From assembly GCA_000990355.1 (NCBI GenBank), contig LBSX01000008.1:1-40315 (forward strand): 40,315 nucleotides of DNA, read 5' to 3'. Position numbers and translations under genes: made by a program. Below are positions 9,109 to 17,100 of the stretch, in pieces. How positions within the stretch are numbered: the stretch's first letter is position 1; every line of letters begins with the position of its first letter. The notes below the pieces were generated by a model. The model saw only the letters and a list, made by a program, of their open reading frames with translations, had not been told where the DNA came from and searched no databases. Source of the stretch: Candidatus Magasanikbacteria bacterium GW2011_GWC2_37_14. GTDB taxonomy: Bacteria; Patescibacteriota; Patescibacteriia; Magasanikbacterales; UBA922.

Positions 9109-10509
9109 ATGAGGTTTTTCTAATTTTCGTGCTTCTTGTCTTAGTCTAATTGCTACTCTTTCAATTTTTGTCTTCATCTCTGTTTCAATCAAACGAAGTG
9201 ATTCTTCGTGTTCGGCTAATTCACGCTTCAATTCAAGCAGCCGACCTTCTTCCATTTCATCAACAACTTCTGAATCATCTAAAATACTCCTCAATCGGCT
9301 AATTGCCACCTCATGAGGCCCAATTTCTCGATAATATTCGTTTTTTACTATTCGCTCTGCCCATTCTGTCCTTCTTTCTTCGGTAGAAATATCTGGTGCT
9401 ATATCTCGTTCAGAATACATTTTAAACTCACCTTTGCCAACAACCTTTTGATAAATAGCTGTCCTGTCAACCTTTTCTCTCACTTGTTCAAAATTTGGTT
9501 GTTCACCTTGCGGAATTGTTAGATAACCACCCGTAACTTTTACAGCATCTTTCCAACCAGGATGTTTAACTTGATTATTAATTATTGTTTTTATTTTTTC
9601 TACAAATTTTCCAACTTCATTTTTTGGTAATCTAGCCGAAACCATAAATTCATCACCACTCCGCCGACAAATTCTGTCTGATTTACGCAGTGAACTGCCA
9701 CCTTCGGCCAAACCAGACAATTGTTTAACAATATCTTTAAGAATTTCATCGGCAGCGTCATGTCCAATGGTATCATTCATTTTTTTAAAAAAATCAATAT
9801 CAAAAAATACTACCAACAAAACTTCATTTTTTTCTTGGTCAACATTTAAACTATCCAAATCTTCATAATAAAAAAATTCAAAACCCGACATGGACAAAGC
9901 ACCAGTGAGCTCATCTTTCAATCGTTTTGCTTCTTCTTTGGTTTGTTCAATTGCTTCTTGCAAGTAATTATTACGATTAGCTTTTATTTTATGCTTTTCA
10001 TGATTTACTAAGACGGGTTGCAAAGAAACACTAGCTGTAATCTGCTCAATAATCTCTGCCAAATTTTCTATTCGTTGATATTCACCATCGATTTTGTCCC
10101 GACGTAAATTGTTAATTTCTTCTTGAATTTGTAACAATTCTGCATCAAAATCAACTTCTACTTCAACACCATCAACAATCTCTTTACCTGAAAGAAGTAA
10201 ACGGTCTTTTAAAAAAAACAACTCTTCTTCTGTTAATCCCAAGTCAAGAGCTGACCCTTCTTCCAAAACAAGCTCGTGATTACCAACAGTATCACGAACA
10301 AGATTCTTAACTAAAATATTTTCAAAATTCTTAATAATTTTTTTTCGTAAAGCACGATCACTTTCATTTGGTCTTAATTCTTCATCAGTTGGGTAAAGAT
10401 CAAAAAATTCTTTGCGCACATAAGCACGTGGGCTAGACATAATCTCCCGTGTTTTTTCATTTTCACTACCTTTAAATTTACCAAATTCAAATGGAACTTC
10501 ACCAGGCAT
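9103..10509 (-). CDS. GGDEF-domain protein, probable diguanylate cyclase
   Basis: 468 aa. Residues about 1-190 are charged and helical with coiled-coil parts. The GGDEF domain follows (about 195-355): VVFFDIDFFKKMNDTIGHDA carries the metal and base-binding Asp and Asn, and the signature is SGDEF within RRSGDEFMVS. The sequence RKSD lies five residues upstream, the RxxD inhibitory I-site. The first Gly of GGDEF is Ser; variants of this kind are known to be active in some proteins, so activity is likely but not certain. The C-terminus is another charged helix. No membrane segment is seen, so the protein is cytosolic. The ATG at 10509 lies only 12 bases past the rpsT terminator; an internal ATG at 10440, preceded by GGGAG, is an alternative start. 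Confidence 0.8.
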   Translation of the reverse strand: MPGEVPFEFGKFKGSENEKTREIMSSPRAYVRKEFFDLYPTDEELRPNESDRALRKKIIKNFENILVKNLVRDTVGNHELVLEEGSALDLGLTEEELFFLKDRLLLSGKEIVDGVEVEVDFDAELLQIQEEINNLRRDKIDGEYQRIENLAEIIEQITASVSLQPVLVNHEKHKIKANRNNYLQEAIEQTKEEAKRLKDELTGALSMSGFEFFYYEDLDSLNVDQEKNEVLLVVFFDIDFFKKMNDTIGHDAADEILKDIVKQLSGLAEGGSSLRKSDRICRRSGDEFMVSARLPKNEVGKFVEKIKTIINNQVKHPGWKDAVKVTGGYLTIPQGEQPNFEQVREKVDRTAIYQKVVGKGEFKMYSERDIAPDISTEERRTEWAERIVKNEYYREIGPHEVAISRLRSILDDSEVVDEMEEGRLLELKRELAEHEESLRLIETEMKTKIERVAIRLRQEARKLEKPHL

Positions 10510-10521
10510 ATAAATTAATAA

Positions 10522-10547
10522 AAACCCGAGCTTAATTGCTCGGGTTT
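10522..10547 (-). terminator. rpsT terminator
   Basis: A perfect 10-bp stem AAACCCGAGC / GCTCGGGTTT with loop TTAATT, followed on the minus strand by T-rich sequence. It separates rpsT from the GGDEF gene. Confidence 0.8.
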
Positions 10548-10565
10548 ATTTTGCCATAATTTTAA

Positions 10566-10826
10566 TTACTTTGCAACCTTTTTGGTCATCTTGGTCAAAC
10601 GAGATAATTTTCTTGAAGCAGTATTCTTTTTAATTATGCCAACTTTGGCAGCTTTATCCATTTTCTTTTGGGCCAAACGCAACATTTCTTTGGCATCTTT
10701 GCCAAGAGCCACAGCTTTTTTAACAGCTTTTACGGCTTCTTTGTAAGCTACTCTATAAACTAAATTTTGAGCCGCTCTTTTTTTATTTTGTCTTAAAGCT
10801 TTTTTAGCGTTTTGTTTAATAGGCAT
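10566..10826 (-). CDS. rpsT: 30S ribosomal protein S20
   Basis: 86 aa from the ATG at 10826 (MPIKQNAKKALRQNKKRAAQ). This matches the usual S20 start and length better than the in-frame ATG five codons upstream. It is highly basic and all-helical, with the S20 pattern AKKALRQ...VKKAVALG...KNTASRKLSRLTK. It binds 16S rRNA in the 30S body. It has its own perfect promoter upstream (10896-10924) and a terminator downstream, so it is monocistronic. No clear Shine-Dalgarno precedes either candidate start. Confidence 0.93.
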   Translation of the reverse strand: MPIKQNAKKALRQNKKRAAQNLVYRVAYKEAVKAVKKAVALGKDAKEMLRLAQKKMDKAAKVGIIKKNTASRKLSRLTKMTKKVAK

Positions 10827-10839
10827 AAATTTATTTGTC

Positions 10840-10860
10840 ATTCTGAATTTATTTCAGAAT
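10840..10860. repeat. Short REP-like palindrome in the rpsT leader
   Basis: ATTCTGAA-TTTAT-TTCAGAAT, perfect 8-bp arms, in the rpsT 5' leader. It could be a dispersed repeat or a leader hairpin involved in S20 autoregulation; the sequence alone does not decide. Confidence 0.5.
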
Positions 10861-10895
10861 CTTACATTAAGTGTTAAATTATTACGAACGAAATG

Positions 10896-10924
10896 ATTAT
10901 ACTGTATTAAGCCAAATTTGTCAA
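10896..10924 (-). promoter_or_regulatory. Consensus sigma-70 promoter of rpsT
   Basis: Minus strand: TTGACA (10924-10919), 17-bp spacer, TATAAT (10901-10896). Both hexamers match consensus exactly. The -35 directly abuts the stop codon of the GerMN gene. Confidence 0.9.
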
Positions 10925-10925
10925 G

Positions 10926-11843
10926 TTAAGGCTGTAAAATGACTTCAGTTTGGCCATTTATAGAGATAACCACGTCTTTTATGGTTGGGAATTGTTTCAA
11001 AGTCTGTTTAATTTGACTAATAATCATACCCACCCGACAAGAACCACCTACTTGATACTGCAAAGCTTCATCAAAATCAGCATAAGCTATATTATTGATT
11101 ATTTTTAAACTTAATAATTTTACATCTGGATTTAGAGTAGTAACATAACCAGCAGTTTTTTCATTTTCATAAACTCCAGCCAGTAATAATTCTAAAGCTT
11201 TCTGCCCAATAGCCGGGGTTTTATTAATTAAACGCTCCACGGGAAAGACCAAAGAACAGTCCTGGATATTTGGATTTAATTTTCCATTTGAAAAATACAA
11301 CTTTACAAGTTGACCATCTTCATTATTAAAAAATTTAATTGGCATTGTTACACTCTTATCATTTTCTGGCAAACCCGAAGGATTGTCTGCCAAAAAAACC
11401 AACATCCCTTCTTCGGTATCAATTGGTGAAGAAAAATTTATAAAAGCCGTAAAAGGAATTAAACCAGGTTGCATCCAATCGGTTTGGGCTTCTGCAATCC
11501 CCACACCAAGTTCTTTTCCATTTGTATTAAATAATTTAACAGGAAAACTAGCCTCAAAAAACCAAGTACTTGGTGCCAAACCCTTAATTACTAGTGGTGA
11601 TAACACTTTTTGACCCGCTAAAGGCGTATAAATTTGTAACAATTCATTATTATAATACAAAATTGTACTGGTTGGCACTTCGCGATCTAGATATTGGTCA
11701 TAATCAGTATTAGTAGCAGGAAGATTATTTACATCATCGGATAAATCAATTGGTTTTTGCTCAAATTTAATTAACAAAACTATTCCAATAATTAAAAAGA
11801 AAACAACTAATAAAATAACTGCAAGATTTTTTGTTTTAAACAT
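10926..11843 (-). CDS. Membrane-anchored Gmad2 + GerMN domain protein
   Basis: 305 aa. One N-terminal membrane segment (about residues 8-26). An Ig-like Gmad2 domain follows (about 70-180, with IYTPLAGQKVLSPLVIKGLA and SFPVKLFNTNGKELG). The GerMN domain is C-terminal (about 195-305, ending FPTIKDVVISINGQTEVI). These domains are known from spore germination and lipoprotein families but are widespread in non-sporulating bacteria, where they are extracytoplasmic and of unknown role. It stands alone between rpsT and rmuC. The start is placed at the ATG just after the palindromic repeat at 11851-11962. Confidence 0.75.
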   Translation of the reverse strand: MFKTKNLAVILLVVFFLIIGIVLLIKFEQKPIDLSDDVNNLPATNTDYDQYLDREVPTSTILYYNNELLQIYTPLAGQKVLSPLVIKGLAPSTWFFEASFPVKLFNTNGKELGVGIAEAQTDWMQPGLIPFTAFINFSSPIDTEEGMLVFLADNPSGLPENDKSVTMPIKFFNNEDGQLVKLYFSNGKLNPNIQDCSLVFPVERLINKTPAIGQKALELLLAGVYENEKTAGYVTTLNPDVKLLSLKIINNIAYADFDEALQYQVGGSCRVGMIISQIKQTLKQFPTIKDVVISINGQTEVILQP

Positions 11844-11850
11844 ATAATAT

Positions 11851-11962
11851 AATTTTCAATAATCAATTTACAATTTCCATTAAATAACCAATTATCAATT
11901 TTCAAATTTGGTAATTGAAAAATTGAAAATTTATCGTAAATTGATAATTGTGAATTGTAAAT
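11851..11962. repeat. 112-bp AT-rich palindromic repeat, copy A
   Basis: Nested inverted repeats: outer AATTTACAATT / AATTGTAAATT, inner CAATTATCAATTT / AAATTGATAATTG. It ends a few bases before the ATG of the GerMN gene. A roughly 90% identical copy lies at 36239-36350, in the same orientation relative to its downstream gene (comM). Confidence 0.85.
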
Positions 11963-11971
11963 TAAAATTTA

Positions 11972-13057
11972 TTATTCATCAACGTTCGGTTTATCTAATA
12001 ACAGTGGTTCAACTGTTTTTTCGCCATCAGTAATTCGCATCACATCTTTATCTACTTTACCAAATTCTTTGTAAGCACTGTTGTACATATTTACAGTGGT
12101 ATTCAAACTATTACCCATCTTCTTCAAATAATCTTCGTAGCTTAATAAATGTTTACCCAATTGTTCTACTTGTTTTCTAATTTCTTTAGCCGATTCTTCA
12201 ATTTTTAAAGCCCGGAGTCCTTGCATTACAGTTTGTAAATAGGCGAAAAACGAAGTCGGTGAAACAATAATTACGTGCTTATCTTTAAATGCATACTCAA
12301 TTAAATCTTGCGTATTAATTTTTATTGCCCCCACTTTATTAATTAACAAATCATAATAAATTCCTTCGGCTGGAATAAACATAAAGGCAAAATCCATGGT
12401 TCCCTCTTTGGGTTTAATATATTTGGCAGTTTCGTCGATTCTGTTTTTTAAATCCTGTTTAAATAATTTTTGTAATTCTTCTTTTCGGTCTTCGTCTTTT
12501 TCTTCTACCACGCGATTATAATTTTCCAAACTAAATTTAGAATCTATTGGAATAATTTTGTCTTTTACAAACACAACCGCGTCGACAATATCACCATCTT
12601 CAAATTTATATTGCATTTCATAGCCACCGGGCGCCATCACATTTTTTAAAACATTTTCCAAATAATATTCCCCCAATACTCCTCGATGTTTGGGATTTTT
12701 TAAAACATTTTCCAAACCTTGTAATTGTTCAGCTACGCCGACAACTTGCCGATTGGTTTCGTCTAGCTTAGTAAGTCTTTCGGTAACGTCGGTGATAATT
12801 TTTACACTTTGGCCAAATTGATCTTGAATAGTTTTGTGTAAATTTGTTTGGGTTTCATTCATGCTCTTGTTGGTATCAGAAATTTTTTGATCCACCATGC
12901 GTGACAAATCTTGAATTTGATTTTGTAACATGACAAACAAATTCCCTTCACCATCTTTTGGTTGTTGAATTTGGGCAAGCTTTCTATACATTATATATAG
13001 CAAAACAACCGCGCCCACAAAGCCTAGGGAAATAATGATAAGAAGGGTGGTTTGCAT
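11972..13057 (-). CDS. rmuC: RmuC-family DNA recombination protein
   Basis: 361 aa. One N-terminal membrane segment (about residues 4-24), a coiled coil (about 30-110), then the RmuC domain (about 110-320) with PKHRGVLGEYYLENVLKNVM and DAVVFVKDKIIPIDSKF. The latter resembles the PD-(D/E)xK nuclease core proposed for the family. RmuC limits inversions at short inverted repeats in E. coli, which is notable in a genome so rich in palindromes. It lies 12 bases downstream of the DUF4325 gene and is probably co-transcribed with it. Confidence 0.87.
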   Translation of the reverse strand: MQTTLLIIISLGFVGAVVLLYIMYRKLAQIQQPKDGEGNLFVMLQNQIQDLSRMVDQKISDTNKSMNETQTNLHKTIQDQFGQSVKIITDVTERLTKLDETNRQVVGVAEQLQGLENVLKNPKHRGVLGEYYLENVLKNVMAPGGYEMQYKFEDGDIVDAVVFVKDKIIPIDSKFSLENYNRVVEEKDEDRKEELQKLFKQDLKNRIDETAKYIKPKEGTMDFAFMFIPAEGIYYDLLINKVGAIKINTQDLIEYAFKDKHVIIVSPTSFFAYLQTVMQGLRALKIEESAKEIRKQVEQLGKHLLSYEDYLKKMGNSLNTTVNMYNSAYKEFGKVDKDVMRITDGEKTVEPLLLDKPNVDE

Positions 13058-13069
13058 AAAATTAACAAG

Positions 13070-13339
13070 CTATTTTTTGCTAACAAACTCTAAAGACATC
13101 TTAACAGAAGCATTATCTGATGGCAAGAGAATAACACTATTTGGATATTCTTGAATTAAAGAGGAAATAAATTCATCAGCCCACGAGGGCGTTAAAACTT
13201 GCACCCCAGTAAAATCAACTTCAATTTTTTCATCTGGTTTTTTGTCACCAAAAATATAAGCTTTGGCAGACAACCAAGCCTCTCTGGCCGATGGCCGAGA
13301 ACTTAAAGTTGTGCCAAATTTTTTTAATTCTAGTTTCAT
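13070..13339 (-). CDS. DUF4325 / STAS-like small protein
   Basis: 89 aa. The pattern VDFTGVQVLTPSWADEFISS fits the DUF4325 STAS-like fold, in which a Ser near the end of a beta-strand and helix resembles anti-sigma-factor antagonists. It follows the HTH-ATPase gene by 81 bases and precedes rmuC by 12. In other bacteria DUF4325 proteins are found next to or fused with GHKL ATPases, so a partner role with the upstream gene is likely. Whether it is phosphorylated is unknown. Confidence 0.7.
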   Translation of the reverse strand: MKLELKKFGTTLSSRPSAREAWLSAKAYIFGDKKPDEKIEVDFTGVQVLTPSWADEFISSLIQEYPNSVILLPSDNASVKMSLEFVSKK

Positions 13340-13420
13340 AAGCGAAATGAGTGAGGAAAAAGTTAAATTTATTTAAATCTTTCTGAGAGAATGAGCTTAT
13401 ATGCTTGCATATATAATTAT

Positions 13421-14179
13421 TTAAAATTCTATTACCGCCAACGCGCCATTTATCGGTTTTCCTGTTTTTAAAAATTTTGTCTCACCTTTCTCTATTAGAC
13501 ATTTTGCATCACCAGAATAAAACTTTAATTTTAAATTATTTTCTTCTATAACTCGTTTAACAAATTTCAAACCATTGCCTCGATGTTCTGGTGTTCGACC
13601 AGATATAATTTCTGTAAAAGCTATTTCCAAAGCCTCTAAATAATTTTTAATCTCTGGTTTAATTTTTTGCAAACTCATAAATATACCCTGGCCTCTGTCT
13701 GCTAGTATAATAATTTTTTCTGCTACGTCTATTTTGAAAAAAATCCCTGGCACATCAGGCCAATTTCCCAAATTATGATCAAACGAATTATTGCCTATCT
13801 CTCCCACAACTGCAGACAACAAAAATGATATTTGTTCATTATTTGTAATACGTATTAATTCTTTTGGTAATTTATCTTGTCTGGCTTGAAATACATCTCT
13901 AGTTTCGCAATAATAATCTTGTTTTAATTCAGGAGCTTTTTGTTCATAAGCCCATTTAATTGCCCCTTGTGTAGACCAGTCTTTTGCCGACATGGGCAAG
14001 TGATAAAATACAAATGGTGAAGTACCACTTTTTTGTATCAAACCATCTTCTTGAAGTTTCTTTAATTGACGAAAAACAGCCGGGGCACTAAAACCAATAA
14101 AACCAATGAGCTCTTTAGGTGTAGTTTGACCCTTTTGTCTAATATATGCAAGTATTTTGTCACCTGTATCGGTTTTCAT
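13421..14179 (-). CDS. Winged-helix / GHKL-ATPase regulator
   Basis: 252 aa. An N-terminal winged helix (about residues 8-65: TTPKELIGFIGFSAPAVFRQ and LKKLQEDGLIQK) is fused to a GHKL ATPase domain (about 110-235). All three boxes are visible: N box EIGNNSFDHN, G1 DRGQGI, G2 RGNGLKFVKRV. No phospho-acceptor His domain is seen, so it resembles an anti-sigma-type kinase or ATP-dependent switch rather than a classical sensor kinase. The promoter overlaps a 43-bp palindrome immediately upstream, which suggests autoregulation by its own winged helix. It heads a probable operon with DUF4325 and rmuC. Confidence 0.78.
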   Translation of the reverse strand: MKTDTGDKILAYIRQKGQTTPKELIGFIGFSAPAVFRQLKKLQEDGLIQKSGTSPFVFYHLPMSAKDWSTQGAIKWAYEQKAPELKQDYYCETRDVFQARQDKLPKELIRITNNEQISFLLSAVVGEIGNNSFDHNLGNWPDVPGIFFKIDVAEKIIILADRGQGIFMSLQKIKPEIKNYLEALEIAFTEIISGRTPEHRGNGLKFVKRVIEENNLKLKFYSGDAKCLIEKGETKFLKTGKPINGALAVIEF

Positions 14180-14182
14180 ATT

Positions 14183-14225
14183 GTTTATAGTACATAGTTT
14201 ATACTGTATACTATATACTATAAAC
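14183..14225. promoter_or_regulatory. 43-bp palindromic operator over the HTH-ATPase promoter
   Basis: Arms GTTTATAGTA (14183-14192) and TACTATAAAC (14216-14225), with near-symmetry through the centre. It starts 3 bases before the ATG of the winged-helix gene and covers the -10 of its promoter. Confidence 0.7.
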
Positions 14226-14238
14226 TACACACTGTCAA
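14210..14238 (-). promoter_or_regulatory. Promoter of the HTH-ATPase gene
   Basis: Minus strand TTGACA (14238-14233), 17-bp spacer, TATAGT (14215-14210). A perfect DnaA-box-like TTATCCACA lies upstream at 14244-14252. Confidence 0.75.
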
Positions 14239-14270
14239 GTGTTTTATCCACAGTATCATCAACAAACAAA

Positions 14271-14295
14271 AAACCGCGCTGACATAGCGCGGTTT
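14271..14295 (-). terminator. Bidirectional terminator after the helical-repeat gene
   Basis: AAACCGCGCT-GACAT-AGCGCGGTTT stem with T runs on both strands. It lies 160 bases past the stop of the 14456-15403 gene. A second perfect hairpin (CCCTGAACC/GGTTCAGGG, 14303-14322) sits beside it. The rest of 14323-14455 shows nothing I can name. Confidence 0.75.
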
Positions 14296-14455
14296 TTGTA
14301 TACCCTGAACCTTGGTTCAGGGCTATCTATTTAGTACTAACTAAAATTTGCCGGTTTTAAATGTATTACCACACACTAACAATTAACCAACTATACTCAA
14401 TAAATCACAATTCAACTGAGTTTGTTTCTCCCATACATTTAAATTTTATTTTAAA

Positions 14456-15403
14456 TTAATTTACATAATCTCCATCAACAGTTAAACCAATAGATCGCAA
14501 AAAATCTTGTGGAACCTTGCAAAAATTAATAATTCCTTTTATATATTCAACGCTATTTTCCTTAATTATACGTTCAGTCAGGTCATGTTTCTCATTTTTA
14601 TGTTCATTCACACTTTTAACTTTATCCAACAACAATTCCTTGCCAACTTCCACAACAACTGCCGGTTCAATTTGCAAAATATCAATCATTTTTTGTGCAC
14701 TATCAAATCTATGGTAATGCAAAGCAGAGGACAAACTCTCTTTCCCAACATTTTTGGCAATTTCCGGTCTAATTTGTAGAAGCACAACTACTTTTTGTGC
14801 ATCTTCAACACTTAAATCACCAAATTTCGTTTCATTATCACCAACCCAATAGAATACTTGAGAAAAAAATGTCTCCAAAGCCTCTTGGGGAAGCTCATAT
14901 AAATCAATAATTTTCTTTACATCAACCATCGTTTCACCACTACTCTTTTTGTTATGTACATCCAAATCAAATGGATCTCCTAGATTCAATGAATCACGCA
15001 ATGTTTGCATACCAATTTCTTGCACAATTTCTGGGGTCAAACTGCAAAGATCAATAACCTGTTGAACCAAGACTTTATCATAACTATGATTATTAATATA
15101 ACTTGCCCTCATTTCATTTTCAATTAAACACTTGGCCCTATATTGTACTCCTGGTGAATTTAAAATTTCTGGATTCTTTTGGCACTCGGATAATGTTAAC
15201 ACCTCACCACTCAAACCGTATTTATTTAATAACTTGATAAGAGCCTCTAATCTCTTTTCTTTTTCTGCAAGGAGAGCTTCTGCCGATTTAGAAGCTAATT
15301 CTTGCAAAAGTACTTCATCCAAATCTGTCTTTTTTCCAGAAGAACCAATTACTTCCTCTGTCGGCCAAGCACCCATACCTTCTATTGGTATCTTTTTAAC
15401 CAT
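14456..15403 (-). CDS. Cytosolic protein with about five helical repeats
   Basis: 315 aa, family not recognised. After a charged N-terminus (coiled coil about residues 28-60) it carries about five related 25-30-residue helical repeats at about 113-140, 161-188, 202-229, 236-262 and 286-309. The consensus is (V/I)xxLxxIxPEIxxxVGKExL, as in VVVLLQIRPEIAKNVGKESL and MIDILQIEPAVVVEVGKELL. This suggests an alpha-solenoid used in protein binding. No signal, TM or catalytic motif is seen. It has its own promoter (15436-15464) and terminator and is not in an operon. Confidence 0.65.
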   Translation of the reverse strand: MVKKIPIEGMGAWPTEEVIGSSGKKTDLDEVLLQELASKSAEALLAEKEKRLEALIKLLNKYGLSGEVLTLSECQKNPEILNSPGVQYRAKCLIENEMRASYINNHSYDKVLVQQVIDLCSLTPEIVQEIGMQTLRDSLNLGDPFDLDVHNKKSSGETMVDVKKIIDLYELPQEALETFFSQVFYWVGDNETKFGDLSVEDAQKVVVLLQIRPEIAKNVGKESLSSALHYHRFDSAQKMIDILQIEPAVVVEVGKELLLDKVKSVNEHKNEKHDLTERIIKENSVEYIKGIINFCKVPQDFLRSIGLTVDGDYVN

Positions 15404-15435
15404 ATTTTTAAAATTAAATTATTTATCACTCTTTA

Positions 15436-15464
15436 ATCTTACCAAAATTAGTAATATTTGTCCA
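15436..15464 (-). promoter_or_regulatory. Promoter of the helical-repeat gene
   Basis: Minus strand TGGACA (15464-15459), 17-bp spacer, TAAGAT (15441-15436), about 32 bases before the ATG at 15403. Confidence 0.6.
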
Positions 15465-15501
15465 TTAAATTTCTTTTGCACACTATTTGTTTTAATAATG
15501 T

Positions 15502-15533
15502 AAAAAAAAGATTGCCGGTTTGAAGTGTCCGGC
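15502..15533 (-). terminator. Terminator of the first GC-rich secreted gene
   Basis: Minus strand GCCGG...CCGGC stem followed after AATC by eight T. A second perfect hairpin (GGGGTTG-TG-CAACCCC, 15541-15556) lies between it and the stop codon. Confidence 0.65.
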
Positions 15534-15571
15534 GCACATTGGGGTTGTGCAACCCCGATTGAAAAGAACGA

Positions 15572-16162
15572 TTAGAAATTCACGACCGCGCGGAACCAGA
15601 ACTGGAATCCGGTGTAGTCGCGCACTTGGTTGAAGTGGAACTGCGGAGCGAACACCAGCGCCAGGTGATCGCCAAGAGGGAGGGCAAGGTGCGGGGCGAC
15701 CGAGTAATCGTTCCCCTGAGAGTTGAACGTGTTCTCGGTTTCAACGCCGAGCAGTCCAAGCCCGAGCGGCATTACCCAGTCAACCTGCGAGTACCAGTAC
15801 CCCGTGCCAGTCTCGCCAGTCATGACCCACTGGAAGTTGTGCCAGCTGTATACCGGCACACCCCACAGCTTGGGCGTGAACTCCAGTCTGGTGTCCAGCA
15901 GAAGCTTGCCCTTGCCGTCTGCCACGACCATACCACCCAAGAGCTCAACACCCCAGCCCTCGCCGTCGTAGCAGGGGCCGACGAGGTTGACCCAGGTGGA
16001 CGATGAGGTCACGTTGGGTGCAATCACCCACCCCGCGACACCGAACTGGCTCTCGCCCACAGTCTTCTGCCCGTGGATCAAAAGACGTGTGTTGTAGGTC
16101 TCGGCCTGAGCGACGCCCGCGAACAGCATCAGCAACAGCAACATGATGATGAACGTACGCAT
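15572..16162 (-). CDS. GC-rich secreted protein, paralogue A
   Basis: 196 aa from the ATG at 16162, chosen because a strong Shine-Dalgarno (AGAGGAGG) precedes it; an in-frame start 12 codons upstream lacks one. Signal peptide MRTFIIMLLLLMLFAGVAQA. The mature protein is rich in Trp, Tyr and Gly with alternating hydrophobic patterns and ends FWFRAVVNF, as in beta-barrel or beta-sandwich outer-surface proteins. It is clearly paralogous to 25349-25960 (shared RLLxHG, GVAxWVxAP, GLGLxGVETE, NDYSV). Base composition is far more GC-rich than the flanking host genes, so foreign origin is likely. No known family recognised. Confidence 0.7.
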   Translation of the reverse strand: MRTFIIMLLLLMLFAGVAQAETYNTRLLIHGQKTVGESQFGVAGWVIAPNVTSSSTWVNLVGPCYDGEGWGVELLGGMVVADGKGKLLLDTRLEFTPKLWGVPVYSWHNFQWVMTGETGTGYWYSQVDWVMPLGLGLLGVETENTFNSQGNDYSVAPHLALPLGDHLALVFAPQFHFNQVRDYTGFQFWFRAVVNF

Positions 16163-16198
16163 GGAACCTCCTCTTTTAAAGATCACGTTAAACGTCAC

Positions 16199-16227
16199 TT
16201 GACATTCAACTAAGCATTATATATAAT
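16199..16227 (+). promoter_or_regulatory. Consensus promoter of the first TrmB-type regulator
   Basis: TTGACA (16199-16204), 17-bp spacer, TATAAT (16222-16227); perfect consensus. The palindromic -10 region also gives a TATAAT on the minus strand that could serve the divergent GC-rich gene. Confidence 0.85.
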
Positions 16228-16236
16228 AGTAGAAGA

Positions 16237-16273
16237 GTGGTAAATACCACCACGTGGTGTGGCTCCACACCAC
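16237..16273 (+). promoter_or_regulatory. Double palindrome in the leader of the TrmB-type gene
   Basis: GTGGTA-AA-TACCAC (16237-16250) followed by GTGGTGTGG-CT-CCACACCAC (16254-16273), right after the expected start of transcription. It could be an operator for the encoded regulator or a leader hairpin. Confidence 0.6.
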
Positions 16274-16290
16274 TTTAATATATTTTCTCT

Positions 16291-17040
16291 ATGTATAGCC
16301 AAATTTTAACTGAGTTAGGACTGTCGATAAACGAAGCCAAAATTTACGAGACACTTTTACAAGAAAAACAAACTACTGTTTCTAATATTTCTAAAAAGAG
16401 TAAAATTCATCGCCGCAATATTTATGACTCAATGAATCGCTTAATTGAAAAAGGTTTAGTGTTTCAAGTTATTGGTAATGGCGACACTTTATTTAAACCA
16501 GTAGAGCCAGCCAAGCTAATGGAATTGGTAGATGAAAAGCGTACTCGGCTAGAAAAAGAAATGCCACACCTAATGCGTGAATATCAAAAACATCCGGCCA
16601 TGGAAGCAGCCTATATTTACAAAGGTATAGAAGGTTTCAAAAATTACTTGCGCGATATGTTGAGTGTAAATGAAGATGCTTATTTTATTGGCGCCAAAGG
16701 CGCTTGGTTTGACCCTCGTTTACAGACATTTTTGGACAAATTCTTAATTGATGCCAAAAAACGCGGTATTAAGTATTACCACTTGTTTGATCACGAAGTA
16801 AAAAATATGGCTCCGCATGTACCCAAAGCCGTAGGTAAACCCTTTAAATTTCTGCCCAAACAATACTCTACACCCTCTATGGTTGACATTTTTGGCGATC
16901 ATGTGGTATCTTTTACTGGAGCTGGAATTACCAAGATCAGCGATGACATCACAATTTTTGTGAATATCAGCCGTCCGCTAGCAACTTCCTACAAAACCTG
17001 GTTTAAGTTTATGTGGGATCATTGCCCAGAGACCAAATAA
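16291..17040 (+). CDS. TrmB-family transcriptional regulator
   Basis: 249 aa. An N-terminal winged helix (about residues 5-75: LGLSINEAKIYETLLQEKQT and HRRNIYDSMNRLIEKGLV) is followed by a coiled linker (about 80-105) and a TrmB-type effector domain (about 108-245: AYIYKGIEGFKNYLRDML, EDAYFIGAKGAW). TrmB proteins were defined as sugar-responsive regulators in archaea; the ligand here is unknown. It has a perfect promoter and leader palindromes. It is one of three TrmB-type genes in the window. Confidence 0.82.
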   Translation: MYSQILTELGLSINEAKIYETLLQEKQTTVSNISKKSKIHRRNIYDSMNRLIEKGLVFQVIGNGDTLFKPVEPAKLMELVDEKRTRLEKEMPHLMREYQKHPAMEAAYIYKGIEGFKNYLRDMLSVNEDAYFIGAKGAWFDPRLQTFLDKFLIDAKKRGIKYYHLFDHEVKNMAPHVPKAVGKPFKFLPKQYSTPSMVDIFGDHVVSFTGAGITKISDDITIFVNISRPLATSYKTWFKFMWDHCPETK

Positions 17041-17044
17041 ATAC

Positions 17045-17073
17045 TTGCCAAAAGGATTAAGAAGTGATAAGAT
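17045..17073 (+). promoter_or_regulatory. Promoter of the tRNA cluster
   Basis: TTGCCA (17045-17050), 17-bp spacer, TAAGAT (17068-17073), ending 15 bases before the first base of the interrupted tRNA-Arg. It would drive the whole cluster to the terminator at 17676-17707. Confidence 0.65.
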
Positions 17074-17100
17074 TGCCTAACAATTTATGCTCCCGTAGTT

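Noticed and set aside
10827-10841. Five-codon N-terminal extension of rpsT (MTNKF)
   Set aside because: S20 proteins start at the MPIKQNAKK-type sequence; no better ribosome-binding site upstream.
15626-16006. Plus-strand frames within GC-rich paralogue A
   Set aside because: Opposite-strand shadows of a gene with signal peptide, Shine-Dalgarno and a clear paralogue.
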